Positions 1-4,757 of a stretch of DNA of 6,249 nucleotides are shown piece after piece; the first letter of the stretch is position 1; the number at the start of each line of letters is the position of its first letter. Position numbers and translations under genes: made by a program. This DNA comes from Nitrospira sp. (GTDB lineage: Bacteria > Nitrospirota > Nitrospiria > Nitrospirales > Nitrospiraceae). The notes beneath the pieces are model-generated. The model was not told the DNA's origin. It made no database searches and saw only the letters and a list, made by a program, of their open reading frames with translations. The stretch covers positions 1 through 6,249 of the forward strand of contig JAOUEB010000088.1 in NCBI GenBank assembly GCA_029858925.1, given 5' to 3'.

Positions 1-28
1 CATGTGCCGAGTGGTTCTGAGCGTGATT

Positions 29-37
29 TGCTAAACT
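29..37 (+). promoter_or_regulatory. Candidate extended -10 promoter for the 98-751 gene
   Basis: The bases TGcTAAACT match the extended -10 pattern (TGn followed by TAnnnT). No convincing -35 hexamer lies at the usual distance, which extended -10 promoters can tolerate. Initiation about seven bases downstream would give a leader of roughly 50 bases before the ATG at 98. This is inference from motif matching only. Confidence 0.3.
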
Positions 38-97
38 ACTGTACGCCGAGCGCCTGCCCATCTATCCTGCCATGAGCACTTCGTATGCCGTGCCGTC

Positions 98-751
98 ATG
101 AAGATGGAGCAAATCGTCGCCAACAGAAACCCCTCCGAGCCGCTGGTCTTTTCGGACAACAGTGAATGGCTGCGCTATGCCCTCTTATGCGGCGCGGTCG
201 GCATGGGCACCTTGGCCATCGACAACCTTGTCGGCGAAGTGCGCGATCTGGGCAAGATCATTGGCGGGACGTTGGGGGTACTGCTTTTCGGCTTCAGCGG
301 ATACCTGCTTCAAGTGAGACGCCTCGTCGTCGATCCTCTGCGTCGTGAGATCACCGTCACTAGCAAGGGGCTGACCAGGATCGTCACCGACCGATGCCGC
401 TTCGATGACGTAACCAAACTGCTGGTGCTCCTCACCTACGAACGTAATGAGGAATTATTGCCGGCCAACCGGCGAAGCAAACGCTGGTCCATGTCTCTCG
501 TGCTTAAGGATCGTGCCTTGCCGGTAACCATCAGCTCCTACGCATCCAAAGAGCAGGCGCTGCGTGATGCGAAGCGGATTCAAGAATTGGTCAAGATTGA
601 GATCTCCGATAGCGCCGAAGAAGGGCTGGCCAACCTGGCTCAAACCGGCAAAACGATCGATGCAGTGGTCGCCGCGCGGCAGCAGCTGGGCATGACGCTG
701 ACTCAGGCCAAAGATCATGTCAACCGGATAGCTGGCCGCCGCAATTCCTGA
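98..751 (+). CDS. Two-helix membrane protein with C-terminal L7/L12-like domain, function unknown
   Basis: I do not recognise this 217-residue protein as a named family. A short polar N-terminus is followed by two hydrophobic segments (about 26-42 and 54-72), then basic residues at 74-75 and 82-83, which suggests a cytoplasmic main body. Residues about 76-168 alternate hydrophobic and polar residues like a small beta-rich domain; bacterial PH-like domains often sit in this position after two helices, but that is a guess. Residues about 185-211 (KTIDAVVAARQQLGMTLTQA, then KDHVNRI) closely follow the C-terminal domain of ribosomal protein L7/L12, with its I-x-A-V-R-x-x-x-G-L-x-L-x-E-A-K-D-x-V pattern. 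That fold is also found as a stand-alone module in membrane-associated proteins. The ATG at 98 has no clear ribosome-binding site; an ATG two codons on (104) is equally possible. No in-frame start lies just upstream. The gene stands alone, about 270 bases before the next one. Confidence 0.8.
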   Translation: MKMEQIVANRNPSEPLVFSDNSEWLRYALLCGAVGMGTLAIDNLVGEVRDLGKIIGGTLGVLLFGFSGYLLQVRRLVVDPLRREITVTSKGLTRIVTDRCRFDDVTKLLVLLTYERNEELLPANRRSKRWSMSLVLKDRALPVTISSYASKEQALRDAKRIQELVKIEISDSAEEGLANLAQTGKTIDAVVAARQQLGMTLTQAKDHVNRIAGRRNS

Positions 752-793
752 GTCCATCTCCTCTCGCTTCCACTCTGACCACTCCTTTTGAGC

Positions 794-819
794 GACTTGT
801 ACTGTGTGCTAGACAAGTC
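794..819. repeat. Inverted repeat, possible hairpin or operator
   Basis: GACTTGT (794-800) and ACAAGTC (813-819) are perfect inverted copies around a 12-base loop, starting 43 bases after the stop of the upstream gene. No T-run follows, so it is not a canonical intrinsic terminator. It could be a regulator site or a weak terminator for the gene ending at 751. Confidence 0.35.
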
Positions 820-838
820 TCTTACAACCTGGCCTGGC

Positions 839-866
839 ATCCATGGTACCACCTTCTGATCCATGG
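839..866. repeat. Two ATCCATGG octamers 20 bases apart
   Basis: ATCCATGG occurs at 839-846 and again at 859-866, a start-to-start distance of 20 bases, about two helical turns. Each contains the palindrome CCATGG, so the two copies can also pair as a 6-bp stem with a 14-base loop. This may be chance or a tandem protein-binding site. Confidence 0.25.
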
Positions 867-917
867 AGAGGCCCTCTGCCACCTCGCAGCCCATTGTTTC
901 TCCTGATGAAATCGCGC

Positions 918-945
918 TTTACGGAATCAGATGTGGTGGTACAGT
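918..945 (+). promoter_or_regulatory. Candidate sigma70-type promoter for the 1026-1280 gene
   Basis: TTTACG (918-923, four of six matches to TTGACA) is separated by 16 bases from TACAGT (940-945), which is preceded by TGg to form an extended -10. Initiation near 952 would leave a leader of about 74 bases before the ATG at 1026. Motif evidence only. Confidence 0.3.
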
Positions 946-1013
946 TGTGTGGGTGCCGACCATGACCCATCTGACCGTCGCGAGCGGTGAGTGCCTCACG
1001 CGCTGAATGTAAA

Positions 1014-1018
1014 GGAGG
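1014..1018 (+). promoter_or_regulatory. Strong ribosome-binding site fixing the start at 1026
   Basis: AAAGGAGGG at 1011-1019 is a near-perfect Shine-Dalgarno sequence, and its GGAGG core lies seven bases before ATG 1026. It rules against the in-frame GTG at 987, which would place this motif inside the gene. Confidence 0.85.
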
Positions 1019-1025
1019 GATCGTT

Positions 1026-1280
1026 ATGAAGCGAATTGCCATGGGATTACTCTGGTCTCTCATCCTGTATTTTGGAATTGTCGGTATCGGTGGAGCCCTG
1101 ATCGGAGCGATGGCCGGCAGCGGAGGAAAGAACGTTCAACAGGGTTATCGAGCAGAATATGCAGCCGGTGAGGCGTTCAGCAAGCAATATGGGACATTCA
1201 TATTGATCGTTGCTGCCAGCGGAGCCGCACTTGGCACTGTGACCGGCCGATTGCCAGGCACAAGATCGAAAAAGTCCTAG
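1026..1280 (+). CDS. Small two-helix membrane protein, function unknown
   Basis: The 84-residue product begins MKRIAMGLLW. Hydrophobic residues from about 5 to 30 form the first membrane segment, rich in small residues (GIVGIGGALIGAMAG) with GxxxG-type spacing that favours helix packing. A polar loop (32-55, including GGKNVQQGYRAEYAAGEAF) is followed by a second segment at about 56-73, again Gly/Ala-rich, and a basic tail ending RSKKS. The lysine and arginine near both ends predict that N- and C-termini lie in the cytoplasm with the loop outside. A strong ribosome-binding site decides the start. I do not recognise the family, and no neighbour suggests a role. The Gly-rich helices could point to self-association, but that is inference. 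Confidence 0.8.
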   Translation: MKRIAMGLLWSLILYFGIVGIGGALIGAMAGSGGKNVQQGYRAEYAAGEAFSKQYGTFILIVAASGAALGTVTGRLPGTRSKKS

Positions 1281-1318
1281 GCCCCGTCCGAGCCCTGGCC
1301 GTTCCGCCCACCTTGAGC

Positions 1319-1324
1319 TACAAT
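1319..1324 (+). promoter_or_regulatory. Candidate -10 box for a leaderless transcript
   Basis: TACAAT (five of six matches to TATAAT) ends six bases before the ATG at 1331, exactly where transcription would begin on the A of the start codon. No Shine-Dalgarno sequence is present in those bases and no good -35 is seen. The arrangement fits the known signature of leaderless bacterial genes. Inference from spacing only. Confidence 0.35.
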
Positions 1325-1330
1325 TGCCCC

Positions 1331-2146
1331 ATGCGACACACGATCAAGACCGTTGAAGACCTCCGTTGGCTGATCGCCCATACGGGTGGATTCCGCTCCG
1401 GCTATGTGACCGATGTCCAGATGTCCAAGCGCCGTCTGTTCGATGAGGAATCGGGGCGTGAAGTGCCGGCAGGCACCACGGTGTCGGTGACCATTCGTTA
1501 TCAAGTGCGCGGACTGATTCGAATGGCCAAACTACTGATGACCGGCGTAACGGACTTTTCGTTGTTTGAACAGGAAGGGGCAGACTGCTCCTCGCTGGAC
1601 ATTATTCAGGCCGAATGCAACGCGGGCCGCTTCAGGTTCTGGTTCGATCCGCAGGGAGAATTGTATATCGTCTGTGAAGAAGCACAGCTGGAAGAAGTGT
1701 CCGCGCCGATTCTCAGTTCCTCCCCCATTGGTGAACTGGCCCGCTGGACGTTTCAAGGACAGACAACCGATGGTCCCACGGTGCAATGGCTGCTTGACAA
1801 GTTGGACGAGGCTGGCACGCCCTGCTCCTGGAGAGCCACGAAGCGGATCTCTGTAGTTCATCCGGCTGTCCAGTGGGAGGGGGATCTTATTCCTTCGAGC
1901 GATGCCATTGCGAGCCGAACGAACATGGTGCATGTGATGGCCTATGGCCCGCTGGATGGACGCGGCTTCGGCCTGATGCTGCAAGTCCTTGGCACGCAGG
2001 ATCGGCAGATCTCCCGTATTCTGGAGACTCTTGCCGACCGAATCACGCAACGATTCGCCGGCAACTGTCTTGTCGGCACAACCATTATTCCAGGCCACGA
2101 ATGGGAAAACTGGGTTGCCCAAGATGGCCGGCTGAAACTACAGTGA
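1331..2146 (+). CDS. Soluble protein of unknown function (271 residues)
   Basis: The product begins MRHTIKTVEDLRWLIAHTGG and has no signal peptide or membrane segment, so it is probably cytoplasmic. It looks like two alpha/beta halves. Residues about 1-120 include a strand-rich stretch (TTVSVTIRYQVRGLIRMAKL, 49-68) and GRFRFWFDPQGELYIVCEEA (99-118). Residues about 134-271 start with GELARWTFQGQTTDGPTVQW and end in a helix-strand pattern (ISRILETLADRITQRF, then LVGTTIIPGHEW). No catalytic motif stands out, and I do not recognise the family. A TTG six codons upstream (1313) keeps the frame but has no ribosome-binding site. I prefer ATG 1331, which itself also lacks one but is preceded by a -10-like box. 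The gene ends 27 bases from the convergent methyltransferase gene, with no obvious terminator between them. Confidence 0.8.
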   Translation: MRHTIKTVEDLRWLIAHTGGFRSGYVTDVQMSKRRLFDEESGREVPAGTTVSVTIRYQVRGLIRMAKLLMTGVTDFSLFEQEGADCSSLDIIQAECNAGRFRFWFDPQGELYIVCEEAQLEEVSAPILSSSPIGELARWTFQGQTTDGPTVQWLLDKLDEAGTPCSWRATKRISVVHPAVQWEGDLIPSSDAIASRTNMVHVMAYGPLDGRGFGLMLQVLGTQDRQISRILETLADRITQRFAGNCLVGTTIIPGHEWENWVAQDGRLKLQ

Positions 2147-2173
2147 AAAGAAGAGGGAATCGAGGGTTGGTCG

Positions 2174-2917
2174 CTAGCTTACAGGCTCGTGGGAATAGCG
2201 GCCGCTGCCGTTGCCATTTGAGTAGGCTGTTGTGCCGTTGCCACTGGGATGCTCTGGAGTGCCGTGCGCTGCGCTGTTGCCATTCACAAAACCGTGACCG
2301 TTCTTTCTGTTCACACATTCCACTAAAGCCCACAGCCGAAGGGGATTGACCTTTTGGTTGCGGGCAACATGCAAGGACGTCCCTTCTAAGACGGTACCGA
2401 GCGACAGATCGGTTCGCCAACCCAAGTGTTTGGTGAGGGGAGAAAGCACCTTCTCAACCGCCGCAATCACTTTGTTTCCATTGCTGAAGTGGTTCAGCAT
2501 GATGATACGGCCGCCGGGACGGCAGACACGGATCATTTCGTTGACGACCTTTCGATAGTCGGGGACTGCCGTTACCACATAAGCCGCAACCACCGTGTCG
2601 AAGCTGTCATCCTGGAATTCCATGGCTCCCGCGTCCATCCGATGAAGCTGGACGTGGTCAAGGCGGTGGGCTTCTGCTTTTTCCTTGGCTTTGGCCAGCA
2701 TGCCTTCGGACAGATCGATCCCGACAATGCGGCAATGGCGGGGATACATTGGAAGCGCGAGCCCGGTCCCCACGCCGACTTCGAGAATGTGTTCGTCCGG
2801 CTGCACATCCAAGTTGCGAATAGCCGATTCCCGGCCTTCGTGGAACACCTTGCCGAAAACCCGATCGTAGAAGCCCGCGTAGGATGTGTACACACGCTCG
2901 ATTTTGTCTTGATCCAT
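2174..2917 (-). CDS. pmtA: Class I SAM-dependent methyltransferase, probable phosphatidylethanolamine N-methyltransferase
   Basis: The 247-residue product has the Rossmann-type methyltransferase order. The N-terminal YTSYAGFYDRVFGKVFHEGR (10-29) resembles the lead-in of Rhodobacter-type PmtA and UbiE. Motif I is HILEVGVGTGLALP (43-56), binding S-adenosylmethionine. An acidic residue in VGIDLSEGML (65-74) should contact the ribose, motif II is DSFDTVVAAYVVTAVPD (104-120), and CRPGGRIIMLNHF (132-144) is motif III. The VGVGTGL(S/A)LP form of motif I is typical of PmtA, which methylates phosphatidylethanolamine stepwise toward phosphatidylcholine at the membrane. UbiE/MenG or another small-molecule methyltransferase remains possible. 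Residues about 203-247 form a disordered-looking Asn/Gly/Ser/His tail unusual for the family. A GGAGG five bases upstream chooses ATG 2917 over an in-frame TTG at 2929, which would overlap that site. The gene converges on the one ending at 2146. Confidence 0.75.
   Translation of the reverse strand: MDQDKIERVYTSYAGFYDRVFGKVFHEGRESAIRNLDVQPDEHILEVGVGTGLALPMYPRHCRIVGIDLSEGMLAKAKEKAEAHRLDHVQLHRMDAGAMEFQDDSFDTVVAAYVVTAVPDYRKVVNEMIRVCRPGGRIIMLNHFSNGNKVIAAVEKVLSPLTKHLGWRTDLSLGTVLEGTSLHVARNQKVNPLRLWALVECVNRKNGHGFVNGNSAAHGTPEHPSGNGTTAYSNGNGSGRYSHEPVS
2206..2243. repeat. TGCCGTTGCCA direct repeats inside the methyltransferase tail
   Basis: The 11-mer TGCCGTTGCCA occurs at 2206-2216 and 2233-2243, and a related CTGTTGCCA at 2274-2282. 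On the coding (minus) strand these give the repeated Asn-Gly units of the C-terminal tail. The pattern suggests the tail grew by duplication of a short unit. Confidence 0.5.
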
Positions 2918-2922
2918 CGTGT

Positions 2923-2927
2923 CCTCC
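2923..2927 (-). promoter_or_regulatory. Ribosome-binding site fixing the methyltransferase start
   Basis: Read on the minus strand this is GGAGG, five bases before ATG 2917. The alternative TTG start at 2929 would put the site within the coding sequence, so the shorter form is preferred. Confidence 0.8.
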
Positions 2928-3081
2928 AAAACTCAGACAACTTGCGCCCTGCCTACAACCGATAGAGGGATTGCAGCAGGCAAAATCAATGCGTGCGAAA
3001 ATCTCCAGCCGGGAAATCGTAGAATGGCAAGCGAGACCCGCCGGAACCGTAAGCGGGGCCTACTCTAGCCAAGTCACTTCC

Positions 3082-3174
3082 ATGAGTCAACAAAATCTTG
3101 ACCTCACGATTCGGTGGTGGATGAAGGATCAGAGCCCGTACCCGCTTGATTCACGCCCGGCCCCTGTGGGATAG
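3082..3174 (+). other. In-frame 30-codon open frame ending in TAG just before the 3184 gene
   Basis: From ATG 3082 the frame reads MSQQNLDLTIRWWMKDQSPY and ends at TAG 3172-3174. It is in the same frame as the membrane protein starting at 3184, with only three codons (GTA CGC GCG) between the stop and that ATG. It could be the original N-terminus of that protein cut off by a nonsense change, a small leader peptide, or chance. There is no ribosome-binding site before 3082. Confidence 0.3.
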
Positions 3175-3183
3175 GTACGCGCG

Positions 3184-3822
3184 ATGATACTAGCCGGATT
3201 GTTTGCGAGTGCGTTGTTTATCGGGCTGATCCTGGGCGATTGGCTCTATTTCGTCCAGCTTACGCCGGACGCCGTTCGCTATGGATGCAGCGTGGCGAGA
3301 ACTCAAGACCTGTGGACATCGAGTACCGCCGCAACTCTGCGTGAGCGGTTTACCGCCGACGGCGTGCTGATGCTTCCGCATGGCGTGGCCCGGTTCTACC
3401 CGGAACTGTCCCAGATTGCGATTCGCCCCCAGTATGCGCTGTTTTCAACCGGTTTTCGCACGGCCTGGCCGATCAAGGGCCTCATTTATCTTTCGACCGA
3501 CGATCAAGTTTTGGGAGCGCTCTGCATCAAACGCATTCCCTGGTCCTCCGCTCTCCTCACGCTCATCTGGTTTGCGCTGGTGTCGATCGGGTCGCTGGCA
3601 TTCATCGTGATCTATACGAAAGACGGGGGATTCGCCTCGTTGCAAGGCGCCCTTCTAGGCGCAGGCCTCACTGTCGGAGCCGCGCTCGTGTTGGCCGCGG
3701 GACTTGTAACGGTGGTCATATCCTATCGACTAGAAAACAGCCGCCTGACGAAAGTCTATGACGAACTGCGCGAAGCGCTCGAAGGATCGCCCTGCCAAGA
3801 CTCCGTAGCAGCTACGAGGTAA
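3184..3822 (+). CDS. Three-helix membrane protein, function unknown
   Basis: The 212-residue product begins directly with a membrane helix (MILAGLFASALFIGLILGDW, about 3-24). A soluble region of about 95 residues follows (25-120), probably outside the membrane, containing two cysteines (Cys35 and Cys114). Two further helices come at about 121-144 (SSALLTLIWFALVSIGSLAF) and 153-180 (a Gly/Ala-rich helix ending VTVVISY). A charged, probably cytoplasmic, C-terminal helix (NSRLTKVYDELREALEG) closes the protein. I do not recognise the family. The start is weak: only GATAGG precedes the ATG. The same frame is open upstream apart from one TAG, so the protein may originally have been longer. Its last 11 bases overlap the end of the convergent gene at 3812. 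Confidence 0.7.
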   Translation: MILAGLFASALFIGLILGDWLYFVQLTPDAVRYGCSVARTQDLWTSSTAATLRERFTADGVLMLPHGVARFYPELSQIAIRPQYALFSTGFRTAWPIKGLIYLSTDDQVLGALCIKRIPWSSALLTLIWFALVSIGSLAFIVIYTKDGGFASLQGALLGAGLTVGAALVLAAGLVTVVISYRLENSRLTKVYDELREALEGSPCQDSVAATR

Positions 3823-4156
3823 ACAAGGTCAGGAAGTGGTCGTATTCTGAGGGCAGATCCAGCGCGGATCGGTTGCGCGCCAGACCGGCAATGATCCCGC
3901 GATGCTTCTTGGCAAGACCCGAGGTGTGAAAGGCCAGTCTGAACTGCTCCCAGCGCGCGGCGGGATCGGACATGAGCCGGGTTTGTTCTGCCTTGGGCAG
4001 AGCATGCACCGCCGTCGTCAAGGCCCGAATCGCCTTCTCCACGCTTTCGTACGGCGGGGCTAATTTTAGCCGGGCGTAAAATGTTTCCAGGTGAGAGCGC
4101 AATTCGTCCTTGAGGACGTGGAGTTGATCTGAAGGGGACTGCGCGATATCTGACAT
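3812..4156 (-). CDS. Small soluble helical protein, function unknown
   Basis: The 114-residue product (MSDIAQSPSDQLHVLKDELR at the start) has no signal peptide or membrane segment and is rich in charged residues in a helical pattern (LKDELRSHLETFYARL 15-30; SVEKAIRALTTAVHALPKAE 38-57). It ends with HRGIIAGLARNRSALDLPSE and a short hydrophobic tail. No catalytic motif is visible and I do not recognise it. It shares a 64-base divergent upstream region with the lipoprotein gene at 4221. Its stop codon overlaps the tail of the 3184-3822 gene, so the two transcripts would be antisense at their ends. A longer minus-strand frame (3756-4199) overlaps it in another register. I prefer this one because it has a good promoter placed for its start and a more protein-like composition. 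Confidence 0.65.
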   Translation of the reverse strand: MSDIAQSPSDQLHVLKDELRSHLETFYARLKLAPPYESVEKAIRALTTAVHALPKAEQTRLMSDPAARWEQFRLAFHTSGLAKKHRGIIAGLARNRSALDLPSEYDHFLTLFTS

Positions 4157-4169
4157 GACATTCGACTGA

Positions 4170-4199
4170 ATAATACGGTATCAAGAAGGTACGTGACAA
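4170..4199 (-). promoter_or_regulatory. Good sigma70-type promoter for the 114-residue protein gene
   Basis: On the minus strand, TTGTCA (4194-4199; five of six) is followed by an 18-base spacer and TATTAT (4170-4175; five of six). The -10 ends 13 bases before ATG 4156, so the transcript would start about six bases before the start codon. The gene is therefore predicted to have an almost absent leader and no Shine-Dalgarno sequence. Confidence 0.5.
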
Positions 4200-4210
4200 C
4201 TCTTCACAAT

Positions 4211-4215
4211 GGAGG
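4211..4215 (+). promoter_or_regulatory. Ribosome-binding site fixing the lipoprotein start
   Basis: GGAGG, followed by AAGGT, precedes ATG 4221 by five bases. The ATG at 4209 overlaps this site and would put charged residues (MEEG) in front of the signal peptide, so 4221 is the better start. Confidence 0.8.
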
Positions 4216-4220
4216 AAGGT

Positions 4221-4703
4221 ATGAATCGAATCTACAGCGGATTGCTTGGCGTGCTCCTACTAACGGCCGTTCTGGCCGGCTGCTCATCCCATCACCACCA
4301 TGGCATGATGGGGACCGGAAACAGCGATGCATACTGGCAGAAGGGCCAGCAAGACATGGCCGCGTTGATTGACCGGACGGTGAAAGATCCCGACAAGGCG
4401 AAACTGGTCAACGGGTTTGTCGCCGACATTATCACCGAACTCAAAGCTGCTCGTGAGCAAGAGCGCGCCTACCATCGGCAACTCTATGCGTTGAACGCCA
4501 GCTATACGACGACGCCGGATGAGTTCTCCAAGATTCTCAACGAATCGGCCCAGCAACGGATGGGAAGGTCCGCGAAGATTCTCAGTCTGCGCTTCAAGAT
4601 GAAAGATCTTATGACCGCCGACGAATGGAAAGCCTTGGCCGATCAAATGCTGTCCTACAGCGGACGGTATCAGCATGGCGGCGGGGCGAAGCCGGGCTAC
4701 TAA
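4221..4703 (+). CDS. Small His-rich helical lipoprotein, possibly Spy/CpxP-like
   Basis: The 160-residue product begins MNRIYSGLLGVLLLTAVLAG and then Cys21. LAGC is a clear lipobox, so the mature protein should be lipid-anchored at Cys21 on the periplasmic side of a membrane. Directly after it comes SSHHHHGMMGTG, a His/Met cluster that could bind copper, nickel or zinc. The rest is helical: QDMAALIDRTVKDPDKAKLV, ITELKAAREQERAYHRQLYA, and a final MTADEWKALADQM resembling the LTxxQ segments of Spy/CpxP/ZraP-type periplasmic chaperones and metal sensors. The length and helical make-up fit that group, but the match is loose and the protein may be an unrelated helical lipoprotein. A second His/Gly cluster ends the protein (YQHGGGAKPGY). 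The gene diverges from the one at 4156 and converges on the propeller lipoprotein gene. Confidence 0.75.
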   Translation: MNRIYSGLLGVLLLTAVLAGCSSHHHHGMMGTGNSDAYWQKGQQDMAALIDRTVKDPDKAKLVNGFVADIITELKAAREQERAYHRQLYALNASYTTTPDEFSKILNESAQQRMGRSAKILSLRFKMKDLMTADEWKALADQMLSYSGRYQHGGGAKPGY

Positions 4704-4707
4704 GCGA

Positions 4708-4746
4708 CTCGTGAAACGTTCCTCGTGAAGTGTCGTTCGCGCGCGA
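4708..4746. repeat. Direct repeat and GC palindrome between two convergent genes
   Basis: CTCGTGAA occurs at 4708-4715 and 4722-4729, and the 10-base palindrome TCGCGCGCGA lies at 4737-4746. These fill the 54-base gap between the stops of the two lipoprotein genes. No T-run accompanies them, so a terminator role is not shown. Confidence 0.3.
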
Positions 4747-4757
4747 GATACGCGATA

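Larger units (their letters stand above)
752..1025. other. Intergenic region with small repeats, no gene
   Basis: No convincing coding sequence is present. The open frame on the minus strand across 809-1063 has no ribosome-binding site, an unnatural composition and overlaps the start of the next gene. The stretch holds a 7-bp inverted repeat at 794-819, a pair of ATCCATGG octamers at 839-846 and 859-866, and a possible promoter at 918-945. Confidence 0.6.

Noticed and set aside
72..101. Nine-codon frame (ATG 72) overlapping the start of the first gene in an ATGA arrangement
   Set aside because: Too short to support, with no ribosome-binding site; probably chance, though a coupled leader peptide cannot be excluded.
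987..1025. Longer GTG-started form of the 84-residue membrane protein
   Set aside because: The strong AAAGGAGGG lies inside this extension and is ideally spaced for ATG 1026.
809..1063. Minus-strand open frame of 84 codons
   Set aside because: It overlaps the well-supported start at 1026, has no ribosome-binding site and has a composition typical of chance antisense frames.
1873..2349. Plus-strand open frame of 158 codons spanning the end of two genes
   Set aside because: It is Cys/Arg/His-rich and overlaps the 1331-2146 gene and the methyltransferase tail in other frames.
2918..2929. TTG-started longer methyltransferase
   Set aside because: The extension would be translated from the ribosome-binding site that serves ATG 2917.
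3756..4199. Minus-strand open frame of 147 codons overlapping the 114-residue gene
   Set aside because: Its Arg/Ser/Pro-rich composition is typical of an out-of-register frame, and it overlaps the end of the 3184-3822 gene much further than the chosen frame.
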